Positions 27,569 through 35,527 of a stretch of DNA of 64,000 nt are shown here, in pieces. Made by a program: the position numbers and the translations under genes. Within the stretch, counting starts at the first letter, position 1. Each line of letters opens with the position of its first letter. The notes under the pieces were generated by a model that saw only the letters and a program-made list of their open reading frames with translations, did no database searches and was not told the origin of the DNA. The stretch spans positions 1 to 64,000 of the forward strand of contig CAWGKI010000006.1 in NCBI GenBank assembly GCA_963823095.1, written 5' to 3'. This stretch comes from CAIVVT01 sp963823095 (lineage in GTDB: Bacteria; Acidobacteriota; Terriglobia; Bryobacterales; Bryobacteraceae).

Positions 27569-27943
27569 CTAACTCAGAAAGAACGCTTCAGTATCGACCG
27601 ACTCGTCGACGTCGGGGTTGAACAGCTTCGGGTACAGTTCCGACAGCCTCTTAACCGACATGCCGACCGTCGTGTCCGCCGGTCCTCCTTTCCAACGATC
27701 ACAAGCATTGCGCAGTCGCAGGTCCTGTCGAGCAACCCTCACAACTTGCACTAGGGCATCCGAATTAGAGTTAAACTCCACGATTCCACCCGATGGCGCC
27801 ACCGATTGAACAACCGTCAATACTCCGAAGATCACCTTGACAGCAGTGGAGGCGATACTTGATCTTCTTATCGGCAGTGGGTGGGATTTCTCCACGACGA
27901 CTACTTCCTCGTCACCAATGTCCCATTTGCGTTTCGTATTCAT
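27569..27943 (-). CDS. Unknown protein, second gene of an uncharacterised operon
   Basis: Encodes 124 residues from the ATG at 27943, with GGAGG nine bases upstream inside the end of the preceding gene. The N-terminus is charged (MNTKRKWDIGDEEVVVVEK). A hydrophobic stretch at about 33-48 (STAVKVIFGVLTVVQSV) may be a short membrane or buried helix. The C-terminus is acidic (LFNPDVDESVDTEAFFLS). I recognise no domain. It is three bases after the stop of the first gene, so co-translation is likely. Confidence 0.5.
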   Translation of the reverse strand: MNTKRKWDIGDEEVVVVEKSHPLPIRRSSIASTAVKVIFGVLTVVQSVAPSGGIVEFNSNSDALVQVVRVARQDLRLRNACDRWKGGPADTTVGMSVKRLSELYPKLFNPDVDESVDTEAFFLS

Positions 27944-27946
27944 CAG

Positions 27947-28567
27947 TTAGGGCTCCTCCGGAAATCGCGGGCTAAGATGATCGGCCAACGGCTGGCACTT
28001 GTCCAGGAACTCAAGCAGCAGCGGGGTGCTGAGGACGACTCTCACTACGCCCTCAAGGGGAATCTCCACCTTGCGTTGAACCCTGGCGAGGTGGATGTCC
28101 CCCGGAGAGATGTAATAAAAATCGATTACACTCTCACCTACGAGCAGAGCCATGAAGACGGTGTTCGCTCGAAAGCACTGCACCTTGTCGGGGTCTGGGA
28201 GGCCGCTTAGCGGCTCTAATGCATTGCCCATGGTGCTAGATCGCGCGGTCGCGTGAATTCCTCTGGTCTGGAACCAGATTTGCCGCATGAAGTTATCGTC
28301 CGAAAACGCAACCTCTATCTTCGACCTCAGCTCGACAATGTTTGGCTTCAAACGCCCAAAAATCAGGGTCACCCCGGTTCTACTCGCCACAACATCGCAG
28401 TAGTCGGCATCGTAGTGTCGGCTCGGGTCTTCAGCAAGCGAGTAGTCGACTCCTACTTCGAGATTAGCCGAGGTAGCGTCGACGGGTGTGATTCGGAGCT
28501 TGACCGGCCCCTTACCGGATACCTCTAGCACGCCAGACTTAGTCGGTTTGGCCGATTGTGCGGACAT
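27947..28567 (-). CDS. Unknown protein, first gene of an uncharacterised operon
   Basis: Encodes 206 residues from the ATG at 28567. It is a soluble protein of mixed alpha/beta character: LEVSGKGPVKLRITPVDAT, DADYCDVVASRTGVTLIFGR, SKIEVAFSDDNFMRQIWFQT, VVRVVLSTPLLLEFLDKC. The arrangement (a strand-rich body where a hydrophobic F.R/G strand is followed by an EVAFS strand and a helix) is faintly like DUF3467-type proteins, but I would not assign it. It starts the three-gene operon that follows the type I R-M system in reverse orientation. Confidence 0.5.
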   Translation of the reverse strand: MSAQSAKPTKSGVLEVSGKGPVKLRITPVDATSANLEVGVDYSLAEDPSRHYDADYCDVVASRTGVTLIFGRLKPNIVELRSKIEVAFSDDNFMRQIWFQTRGIHATARSSTMGNALEPLSGLPDPDKVQCFRANTVFMALLVGESVIDFYYISPGDIHLARVQRKVEIPLEGVVRVVLSTPLLLEFLDKCQPLADHLSPRFPEEP

Positions 28568-28749
28568 AAACTAACCAGCTTAACATTACATCACCAAATC
28601 AGAGACAACAAGCGCGCTTTGGCCATCGCCGCTTTTTTCGGGACGAGCCGCCTCTGGCAATGCGTCAATGGATCTCTGCACTTGACGGACGCTCCCCCAT
28701 CTTGACACGCCCGTCGCACTTCGGGTCGGGAAACGGGGAAGCCTGCAGA

Positions 28750-28960
28750 CGGTCGCGGTAGGGACGATCATCGCTGACCGCCCCCCGCACAGATCCGTAC
28801 AGGCGGGATTACCGCATACGGCTCCTACCTTGGATGGGTGGCGTCAAAGCGGACGTCAGGATAGGGACGCATCCGCCGGAGCCGGAGGAGCCAGCGGTTG
28901 CACAAGCGAGTTACTCGCTCCGCGCTCAGCAGGCCTTTCCACACTGGCAAGCCCCCGAGC
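28750..28960 (-). repeat. Dispersed repeat R2, copy 2; group II intron 3'-end-like
   Basis: On the minus strand it reads CTTGTGCAACCGCTGGCTCC, GACGTCCGCTTTGACGCC, GGAGCCGTATGCGGTAATCC, TGTACGGATCTGTGCGGG, GGCGGTCAGCGATGATCG and CTACCGCGACC, the same order as the plus-strand copy at 17960. The segment between 28568 and 28750, upstream of the unknown operon, holds no gene. Confidence 0.5.
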
Positions 28961-29128
28961 GAGGTTGGAGAGGTTGGGGGACAGTCCGGTGTGTCCACTC
29001 GGCGGGACACACTGGACAGTCCCCGAGCGAAGTGGCGGAACGTACTGGACAGTGCCCGAGCGAGGTTGGAAGGGATGGGGGACAGTCCGGTGTGTCCACT
29101 CGGCGGGACACACTGGACAGTCCCCGTG
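28961..29128. repeat. Dispersed palindromic repeat R3, copy 2
   Basis: Three tandem variants of the block GCGAGGTTGG...GGGGACAGTCCGGTGTGTCC, then ACTCGGCGGGACACACTGG and ACAGTCCCCGAGCGAAGTGG. It abuts R2 directly, as at 31858 and 34274, so R2 and R3 form a composite element. Confidence 0.7.
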
Positions 29129-29225
29129 AGACAGTGCGCTGCTTACGCATGCGGCTCCTACCTTGGATGTGTGGCGTCAACGCGCACGTCAGGATAGGGA
29201 TGCACCAGCCGGTGCCGGGCTTTCC
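29129..29225 (-). repeat. Dispersed repeat R2, partial copy 3
   Basis: Minus-strand GCATCCCTATCCTGACGTGC, GTTGACGCCACACATCC and AGGAGCCGCATGCG match the middle of R2. The domain VI-like end is missing and is replaced by R3. Confidence 0.5.
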
Positions 29226-29341
29226 AGGCGGCCCAAGGTGATGGGATACTCGCGCGCGATGCGACTACCTTCGACCAGGCCCCAGCCTGCCGCCTTGAGT
29301 GCGGAAGCAATGTGCCCGGCTCTGGTTTCGGCTTGGTTCAT
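29226..29341 (-). pseudogene. N-terminal fragment of a second type I HsdR
   Basis: From the ATG at 29341 the sequence reads MNQAETRAGHIASALKAAGW and GLVEGSRIAREYPITLGRL, the start of the HsdR subfamily that opens MNEAETRAEHIDPALKAAGWGV in other bacteria. It runs into R2 repeat DNA after about 39 codons. It is not a piece of the hsdR at 23164, whose N-terminus differs, so a second type I system once lay here or contributed DNA. Confidence 0.5.
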
Positions 29342-29564
29342 GGCTCCTTCAAGTGCGTATTCCGGAGCGATGCCGATCAGCGATTCCGGCCTGATGGCGA
29401 TCAGCATTCCGGCGGGAAGTCGACGGCATTCCCAGTTTCCCGGAATGGTGATCGGCATGCCCGGAGACAATTTCCGATTCTGACGCCGTCTTCCTGAGGC
29501 GCGCTGGGCAGGCCGGCGGCTCCGGGTCTTTACTGACAGGTGGAGGTCCAGGTTGCCGCAAGAC

Positions 29565-29639
29565 AGGTTGCCCATGTGGCGACCCAAGCGTGAGGCGCTG
29601 AATCGGCTTCCCGTGAGGCATGAGATCTGGGGATATTGA
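29565..29639 (+). pseudogene. Duplicated 3' end of the YgjP-like metallopeptidase
   Basis: CCCATGTGGCGACCCAAGCG, TGAGGCGCTGAATCGGCTTC, CCGTGAGGCATGAGATCTGG and a TGA at 29637-29639 repeat the last 24 codons of the gene ending at 26943 with few changes (MWR.KREALNRLPVRHE.WGY). The upstream part of the gene is absent. Confidence 0.65.
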
Positions 29640-29844
29640 TATGGTTGGCAGGGGACGGGCGCGTGACGTGAAGCCGAGTCGGGGCCATCCCATGGTCTTG
29701 GTCAACGGCGTGGTTCCGTCCGGTTTCTGCTCCACGCTGGCGGTTAAACGGCCTTCACGGTTCCGGCAATGTCCCAGTACATCCACAGACTTTGCACGCG
29801 GAACACGCGGTGTGGATTGAAAGGCAATCTGGTTGGTGAGGGGA

Positions 29845-30216
29845 ATGAAATACACGATCTACTGTGACGAGAGCCGACATAGCGGGGCAGCAGGCGACCG
29901 CTACATGGCGATCGGGGGCCTTTGGGTTCCGAAGGACCTCAAACCCCGCCTGACCAGGGAATTCCGAGACCTGAAGCGTGCCGCGGGGCTGAACAGCGAA
30001 GTGAAGTGGAGCAAAGTGAGCTCCGCCCGGCTGGAAGCGTCCACCGAACCGGCTGTATGTTGTTGCGCCGGAACTCTATGTGGTTTGGCTGGAGCCGAGG
30101 ACGGCGGGAGGTTGGAAGTTCTCATCGGCATATCCTGCAACGCGAGATTGCGTGGAAGGGTACAAACGAGGGGGCAGAACGGTAGGGCGCTGGTAAGAAA
30201 GAAAAAGGCCCCGTGA
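29845..30216 (+). pseudogene. DUF3800 N-terminal fragment fused to unrelated sequence
   Basis: From the ATG at 29845, with GGTGAGGGG just upstream, MKYTIYCDESRHSGAAGDRY, MAIGGLWVPKDLKPRLTREF and RDLKRAAGLNSEVKWSKVSS match the start of DUF3800 proteins (conserved DES and GG positions of an RNase H-like fold). After about 60 residues the frame turns Cys/Gly-rich and unrelated. In another frame the same DNA reads YVVAPELYVVWLEPRTAGGW, which looks like the end of a different protein. DUF3800 is often found in defence neighbourhoods. This copy is broken. Confidence 0.5.
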
Positions 30217-30379
30217 TTAAACTGGCTCACTGGACCCGAAGCCGTCTTCCGCCGCCATGAGGCGTGGAAGCCTGCTGGATTGCTCCAGCATCAATTCAAG
30301 GATATCTTGACTCCGCGTCACATTCAAGGGGTTTCCGCGATGGGCCGAAGCTTAACGAAGGGAACGGGGGAAGTGCATG

Positions 30380-30593
30380 GAAGAGGCCGCGGTAGGAACG
30401 GCCATCACCGACCGCCCCCGCACAGATCCGTACGACCGCTACTAACGCATACGGCTCCTACCTCGGATGTGTGGCCTCAAAGCGCACGTCGCGATAGGGA
30501 TGCACCCGCCGGGGCCGGGGAGCCAGCGGGTTGCACAATCGAGTAGCCCATTCCACGCTCAGCCGGCGCCTCCACACTGGACAGTCCCCGCGT
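30380..30593 (-). repeat. Dispersed repeats R2 (copy 4) and R3 tip
   Basis: Minus-strand R2 with AGGAGCCGTATGCGTTAGTA, GTCGTACGGATCTGTGCGGG and TACCGCGGCC, ending in a short R3 piece (CACACTGGACAGTCCCCGCG, 30571-30590). The darT remnant starts immediately after, so this insertion removed the 5' part of darT. Confidence 0.55.
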
Positions 30594-30760
30594 GCGCGGA
30601 GCGCTATCAGGCTGAGGCCCTCATCTGGAGGCATGTGCCATTGGACGCCTTGCTAGGAGTATGTTGTTGTACAGAGGAGCTCGGACGCTTGGTTAAGGCC
30701 CAACTTGACGAGCGGGGATTGGCACTAAAACGTGTCGTGCAGCCAACTTGGTATTTCTAA
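30594..30760 (+). pseudogene. C-terminal fragment of DarT ADP-ribosyltransferase toxin
   Basis: The last 55 codons of a DUF4433/DarT protein: AERYQAEALIWRHVPLDALL, GVCCCTEELGRLVKAQL and the terminal VVQPTWYF. The Glu in QAEALI sits where DarT enzymes have the catalytic Glu of QAEFLV. The NAD-binding N-terminal two thirds are gone, replaced by repeats R2 and R3. The TAA at 30758-30760 shares its A with the darG start, preserving the darT-darG overlap. The toxin cannot be active. Confidence 0.65.
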
Positions 30761-31821
30761 TGATTAAGTTCCTTCAAGGAAATCTGTTGGACGCGCCCAC
30801 TGAGGCGGTTGTCAACACCGTGAACACGGTTGGCGTCATGGGCAAAGGCATCGCCTTGATGTTCAAGGAAGCGTTTCCCGACAACTTCCGCGCGTACGAG
30901 GAGGCATGCAAGCGCAAGGAGATTCGGGTCGGGCACATGTTCGTAACCGAGAACCTGGTGCTGGATGGCCCGCGCTGGATCATCAATTTCCCCAGCAAGA
31001 AGCATTGGCGGCAACCGTCGAAGCTGGAGTGGATCGTCGAAGGGTTGGAGGACTTGCGCAAGGTAGTCGAAGAGAAGGGCATTCGGTCCATTGCGCTACC
31101 GCCACTGGGGTGCGGCAACGGCGGGCTGGATTGGAAGGACGTTCGGCCTGAGATTGAGCGAGCACTGGGACAACTGAGCGACGTAGAGGTTCTGGTGTTC
31201 GAACCGACCGCGAAATACCAGAATGTGGCCAAGCGAACGGGCGTGATGACGTTGACGCCGGCGCGAGCGCTGGTGGCCGAGATGGTCCGTCGCTATTGGG
31301 TCCTCGGCATTGAGTGCACCTACCTGGAAGTGCAGAAGTTGGGCTGGTTTCTTGAGCGAACAATCCACGAGGCAGGGATTGACGATCCATTGGATCTGAG
31401 GTTTGTGGCCGACAAGTACGGACCGTATTCCGAACGCCTCCGCCATCTGCTGAACGGATTGGACGGCAGTTATCTTCACTGCGACAAGCGTCTGAGCGAC
31501 GCGGGCCCATCAGACACGATCTGGTTCGACGAAGAGCGCCGAACGTATCTCGACCTGTTCCTCAAGCAGCCCGAGGCCCGGAGCTTGCCCGCGATCTTGG
31601 ACCGTACCGCCCAGCGGATCGATGGCTTCGAGTCCCCATTGGGAATGGAGCTTCTGGCGACGGTGGACTGGCTGATCGAACGCGAACACTGCAGCCGAAG
31701 CCTGGCAGGTATTCGAGATGGATTGAGCCGATGGCCCGCGGGGGCAGACGCAGCCGAACGGAAGCAGAAGCTCTTCAATGATCGGTTGATCGGACTGGCG
31801 CTTGAGCGACTGGCTTCGTGA
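30760..31821 (+). CDS. darG: DarG-like macrodomain antitoxin
   Basis: Encodes 353 residues from the ATG at 30760. The N-terminal macrodomain (about 1-155) is of the TARG1/DarG type: IKFLQGNLLDAPTEAVVNTV, GVMGKGIALMFKEAFPDN and ALPPLGCGNGGLDW at the ADP-ribose-binding loops. The C-terminal half (VAEMVRRYWVLGIECTYLEV, KLGWFLERTIHEAG, DKYGPYSERLRHLL) matches the DarG C-terminal domain, which binds DarT and mimics DNA. DarG removes ADP-ribose that DarT places on thymidine in single-stranded DNA. Here it is intact while the toxin is truncated, so it is an orphan antitoxin that could still protect against incoming DarT. Confidence 0.85.
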   Translation: MIKFLQGNLLDAPTEAVVNTVNTVGVMGKGIALMFKEAFPDNFRAYEEACKRKEIRVGHMFVTENLVLDGPRWIINFPSKKHWRQPSKLEWIVEGLEDLRKVVEEKGIRSIALPPLGCGNGGLDWKDVRPEIERALGQLSDVEVLVFEPTAKYQNVAKRTGVMTLTPARALVAEMVRRYWVLGIECTYLEVQKLGWFLERTIHEAGIDDPLDLRFVADKYGPYSERLRHLLNGLDGSYLHCDKRLSDAGPSDTIWFDEERRTYLDLFLKQPEARSLPAILDRTAQRIDGFESPLGMELLATVDWLIEREHCSRSLAGIRDGLSRWPAGADAAERKQKLFNDRLIGLALERLAS

Positions 31822-31854
31822 GGGAAGACCAGCCCGATAAGACAGCTGGCCATT

Positions 31855-32130
31855 GACGGCCGCGGTAGGGACGGGCATCGCTGACCTCGCCGGCACAGCT
31901 CCGTCCGGGGACAGTCTGGAGTGCACCCCTCGGCGGGACACACTGGACAGTGCCCGAGCGAGGTTGGTTGGGGGACAGTCCGGTGTGTCCACTCGGCGGG
32001 ACACACTGGACAGTCCCCGAACGAAGTGGCGGGACACACTGGGCAGTCGGCGCGCGAGGTTGGTTGGGGGACAGTCCGGTGTGTCCACTCGGCGGGACAC
32101 ACTGGACAGTCCCCGAGCGAAACGGCGGAC
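31855..32130. repeat. Composite of R2 (partial) and R3
   Basis: 31858-31910 is the outer end of R2 (CGCGGTAGGGACGGGCATCG). 31905-32130 holds at least four R3 blocks (GGGGACAGTCCGGTGTGTCC, CGGCGGGACACACTGGACAG). The following 32131-32534 is gene-free, and I see no signal in it other than a weak purine run before the GH39 start. Confidence 0.7.
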
Positions 32131-32534
32131 TCTCTTGAAACTGACGTTACGCCGTCCGCGGGCGGCTGGGCGCGGTGCTTGCGCGGGCAGCGCCGGATTA
32201 TGATGTAGCGACGAGGCGTCGTTGGTGCTGCGGCAAGATTGGTTTTCGGCCATCACGGCGCCGGGCATTTGACTCATGGGTATGCAACTGGCGAACCAGA
32301 GGCGGCATTCCCGCAAGGGGCGACGCGTGCAATTCAGTAGGATCGGCGCATGGATCTCAGCACTCGCACCCTCCACGGAAGCTAACACCTCGGGGACGCG
32401 GTTGGCGCCGACGCCGCGGAAAAGCCGGTCCGGGCGGCAATCGCAGCACGACGATTCCGCCGGCAGAGTGGCCCGCGGCAGGCAGAGCCGCCGCGACTCC
32501 GCAAGCGGCACAGATTGAGGCTGAGCTTTCGAAT

Positions 32535-34214
32535 ATGCGCTTACTCTACCTTGTCCTCTCCGCTGTCCTCTTCGCCGTCCGGGCCCTGGCTGGACAGGAG
32601 CCCGCTCACATTCACGTCGATGCCGCGAGGCCGATTGGACCCGTGGCGCCGATCTGGTCCTTCTTCGGCTATGACGAACCGAATTACACCTACATGAAGG
32701 ACGGCCGCAAGCTGCTGACGGAGATTTCAGGCCTCAGCCCAGTTCCGGTCTACGTACGAACACACAGCCTGCTGGTCACGGGCGACGGTCAAGCCGCACT
32801 CAAATGGGGCTCAACCAATGCCTACAGCGAGGACGCGAGCGGCAAGCCGGTGTATGACTGGACGATCGTCGACCGGATCTTCGACGCCTACGTCGAGCGC
32901 GGTATGAAGCCGCTGGCGCAAATCGGCTTCATGCCGGAAGCGCTCTCGTCGCATCCCGAGCCCTACCGGCACCACTGGAAGCCGGGTGACGATTACAACG
33001 ACATCTACACGGGCTGGGCTTACCCGCCGAAGGACTACGCCAAGTGGGCCGAGCTGGTGTATCGATGGGTGCGCCACTGCGTGGACCGATACGGAAGAGC
33101 GGAAGTGGAGTCGTGGCTGTGGGAGGTCTGGAACGAGCCGAACATCGGTTATTGGAAGGGCACTCCCGAGGAGTTTCACAAGCTCTATGACTACTCCGCC
33201 GACGCGGTGAAACGCGCGCTTCCGTCGGCCCGCATCGGCGGACCCGATTCCACCGGGCCGGCCAATGCCAAGGCCGCGGCGTTCCTGCGCGACTTCCTCC
33301 ATCACGTGCTGCATGGGACCAACTATGCGACGGGCGCAACTGGAGCGCCGCTCGATTTCATCAGCTTTCATGCCAAGGGCGCGCCGAAGTTCGTGGACGG
33401 CCAGGTTGCGATGGGTATCGAGAATCAACTGAGGGACCTGGCGCGGGGCTTCGAGGCGATCGCTTCCATACCGGAGCTGAAGGACCGGCCGGTGATCATC
33501 GGCGAGTCGGATCCGGAGGGGTGCGCCGCCTGTTCTTCGCGCGTGTACCCTCAGAATGCTTACCGCAATGGGCTGATGTATTCGAGCTACACGGCGGCGG
33601 TGATGCCGCGCCACCTGGACCTGGCCGCACGATACGGCGTCAAGTTGATGGGCGCCGTCACCTGGGCCTTCGAGTTCGAGGATCAGCCGTATTTCGATGG
33701 ATTCCGCGACCTGGCGACGAACGGTATCGACAAGCCGGTGCTCAACGTTTTTCGCATGCTCGGGATGATCACCGGAAACCGCGTAGCCGTGGAGAACTCC
33801 TCCGCCGCTTCACTCGACAGCATGTTGGACTCCGGCGTGAAGGGGCGCCCGGACGTGCATGCAATCGCGAGTGCGGATGCGCATTCGGTCGCCGTGCTCG
33901 TGTCGAACTATCACGATTCCGCGCAGGCCGGGCCGGCAGTTGAGATCGAACTCACCGTGGCCGGTCTGCCGGTTCGAACCCGGATGCTGCTCGAACACTT
34001 TCGCGTGGACGATGAGCACAGCAACTCCTACGAGACCTGGAAGAGGATGGGCTCGCCGCAGCAGCCAACGCCTGCCCAGTATTCACAACTCGAAGCGTCC
34101 GGCCAACTGGAGGCGCTGGAGTCGCCGCGCTGGGTCGGCGGTCAGGCGGGCCAAGTGCAACTGCGATTCCAGTTGCCGCTGCACGGCGTCTCGCTGATCC
34201 GGCTCACATGGTAA
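32535..34214 (+). CDS. Secreted GH39-like glycoside hydrolase
   Basis: Encodes 559 residues from the ATG at 32535, where a signal peptide begins (MRLLYLVLSAVLFAVRALAG). The in-frame extension upstream is repeat-derived. It has the (beta/alpha)8 layout of GH39 beta-xylosidases: PIWSFFGYDEPNYTYM, LSPVPVYVRTHSLL, the acid/base Glu201 in WEVWNEPNIGYWKG and the probable nucleophile Glu324 in PVIIGESDPEG. A beta-sandwich closes the chain (VRTRMLLEHFRVDDEHSNSY, LHGVSLIRLTW). It should cleave xylosides or related plant or microbial oligosaccharides in the periplasm. It stands alone between two repeat clusters. Confidence 0.8.
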   Translation: MRLLYLVLSAVLFAVRALAGQEPAHIHVDAARPIGPVAPIWSFFGYDEPNYTYMKDGRKLLTEISGLSPVPVYVRTHSLLVTGDGQAALKWGSTNAYSEDASGKPVYDWTIVDRIFDAYVERGMKPLAQIGFMPEALSSHPEPYRHHWKPGDDYNDIYTGWAYPPKDYAKWAELVYRWVRHCVDRYGRAEVESWLWEVWNEPNIGYWKGTPEEFHKLYDYSADAVKRALPSARIGGPDSTGPANAKAAAFLRDFLHHVLHGTNYATGATGAPLDFISFHAKGAPKFVDGQVAMGIENQLRDLARGFEAIASIPELKDRPVIIGESDPEGCAACSSRVYPQNAYRNGLMYSSYTAAVMPRHLDLAARYGVKLMGAVTWAFEFEDQPYFDGFRDLATNGIDKPVLNVFRMLGMITGNRVAVENSSAASLDSMLDSGVKGRPDVHAIASADAHSVAVLVSNYHDSAQAGPAVEIELTVAGLPVRTRMLLEHFRVDDEHSNSYETWKRMGSPQQPTPAQYSQLEASGQLEALESPRWVGGQAGQVQLRFQLPLHGVSLIRLTW

Positions 34215-34269
34215 CGGAGTGCAGACTATGCTTCACCCGCAAATGACTCCCCGATCACCGCGAACCAAA

Positions 34270-34545
34270 TCCGGGTTGCGGTAGGGACGATCATCGCTGA
34301 ACGCCCCTTGCACAGATCCGTACGGGCGGGATTACCGCATACGGCTCCTCTCTCTCGGGTTGGGGGGACAGCCCGGTGTGTCCACTCGGCGGGACACGCT
34401 GGAGAGTCCCCGAGCGGGAGGTTGGTTGGGGACAGTCCGGTGCGTTGGGGGGACAGCCCGGTGTGTCCACTCGGAGGGACACACTGGGCAGTCCCCGGGC
34501 GAAGCGGCGGGACACACTGGAGAGTCCCCGAGCGGAGTCGGATGG
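34270..34545. repeat. Composite of R2 (partial) and R3
   Basis: 34274-34350 is an R2 end (GCGGTAGGGACGATCATCGC, CACAGATCCGTACGGGCGGG). 34360-34540 holds three R3 blocks with an internal shortened unit (GGACAGTCCGGTGCGTTGGG). The element lies between the convergent GH39 and phosphopantetheinyl transferase genes. Confidence 0.7.
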
Positions 34546-34559
34546 CCAGTTCTGCCGAG

Positions 34560-35300
34560 TTACCCTACGTACGCAAGCCCTGCGAGGTGGATGATCGGGA
34601 ACACACGCAGTGCTCGCGGTCGATCGCGGTAGGCGATTGCGGCCGCGTATTCCGAGGCCAAGGGGAGGTCCTGCAGCGTCCACGCCGCGGCGGCGATTGC
34701 ATCGTGATCGAGGTGAACGAGAGCGGCTGGTGCGCCGGGTTGAACGCTCACTCGAAAGCTATCCAGGGGTGCGGAAAGCCCAGCTCCGATTGATTTGATA
34801 TAGGCCTCCTTGCGCGTCCAGCAGCGAAAGAATGCGCGAGTCCGCCCGGGCTCCGGGAGCGACTCGATTTCGGCAGCTTCCTCCCTGCAAAAGAATCGAT
34901 CAGCGATGTGTCGCATATCCGCTAGTGGACGGATGTGTTCCACGTCTACGCCGATTTCGCAGTCCACGGTGAACGCGATCACGGCCAGGTCGCCGGAATG
35001 GGCCATGTTGAACTGAAGAGGGCCGGCGGAGGCGAGCGCAGGTTTGCCCTTCGGACCGTAGATGAACCGAATGTCAGCCGGATGAAGACTCAGATAGCGG
35101 CCGAGCAGATACCGGAGGGCGCCGTGAGCAATGACGAAGGAGTCGCGCAGGGTGGTGGAACAAAATCGTGCCGCCCGGTCCGTTTCGTCCTGGTTGAGAA
35201 CCTGTTCAAACATCGCGGGCACGCCATCGGAAACTCCGAGAGGAAGAGTCCAGACGTGGATGTCGCTGGCCGGCAGGTCCAGTGAGAAGTCCGCTCCCAT
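34560..35300 (-). CDS. Sfp-type 4'-phosphopantetheinyl transferase
   Basis: Encodes 246 residues with the three PPTase signatures. RDSFVIAHGALRYLLGRYL and GPKGKPAL precede FNMAHSGDLAVIAFT, then the Mg-binding IGVDVEHIRP (Asp and Glu) and FFRCWTRKEAYIKSIGAGLS, whose W/KEA segment is the CoA/Mg site. Sfp-type enzymes transfer phosphopantetheine from CoA to the serine of carrier domains. It is divergent from the NRPS gene with 227 bp between, and it is the obvious activator of the two carrier domains there. The last 20 residues are unconserved. Confidence 0.9.
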   Translation of the reverse strand: MGADFSLDLPASDIHVWTLPLGVSDGVPAMFEQVLNQDETDRAARFCSTTLRDSFVIAHGALRYLLGRYLSLHPADIRFIYGPKGKPALASAGPLQFNMAHSGDLAVIAFTVDCEIGVDVEHIRPLADMRHIADRFFCREEAAEIESLPEPGRTRAFFRCWTRKEAYIKSIGAGLSAPLDSFRVSVQPGAPAALVHLDHDAIAAAAWTLQDLPLASEYAAAIAYRDRPRALRVFPIIHLAGLAYVG

Positions 35301-35527
35301 AGGGCTATCTTAACTTCCGTGCCGATCCACCCGGCAGGGCAAGGCGGCCGGATTTCGGCTTCCCTGACGCCCGTATCAGGGCCATTTTGCAACGCCGATG
35401 CGCCTGCCCGGAGAAAACGACTTGAACCGTAGCTTGCGGCGCACGCGCCCTGAAATCAAACCCGGCCGCGCCGGCCGCGATCATGCGGTAACCGCAGAGG
35501 GGACAACCGCGCCTGGATTCCAATGAT

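Noticed and set aside
28825..29180. Short frames reading RRVDTPDCPPT or SVSTRRDTLDSP
   Set aside because: These peptides recur at every R3 copy and are translations of the palindromic repeat.
32175..32534. 120-codon upstream extension of the GH39 enzyme
   Set aside because: No conserved sequence, and a signal peptide starts exactly at 32535.
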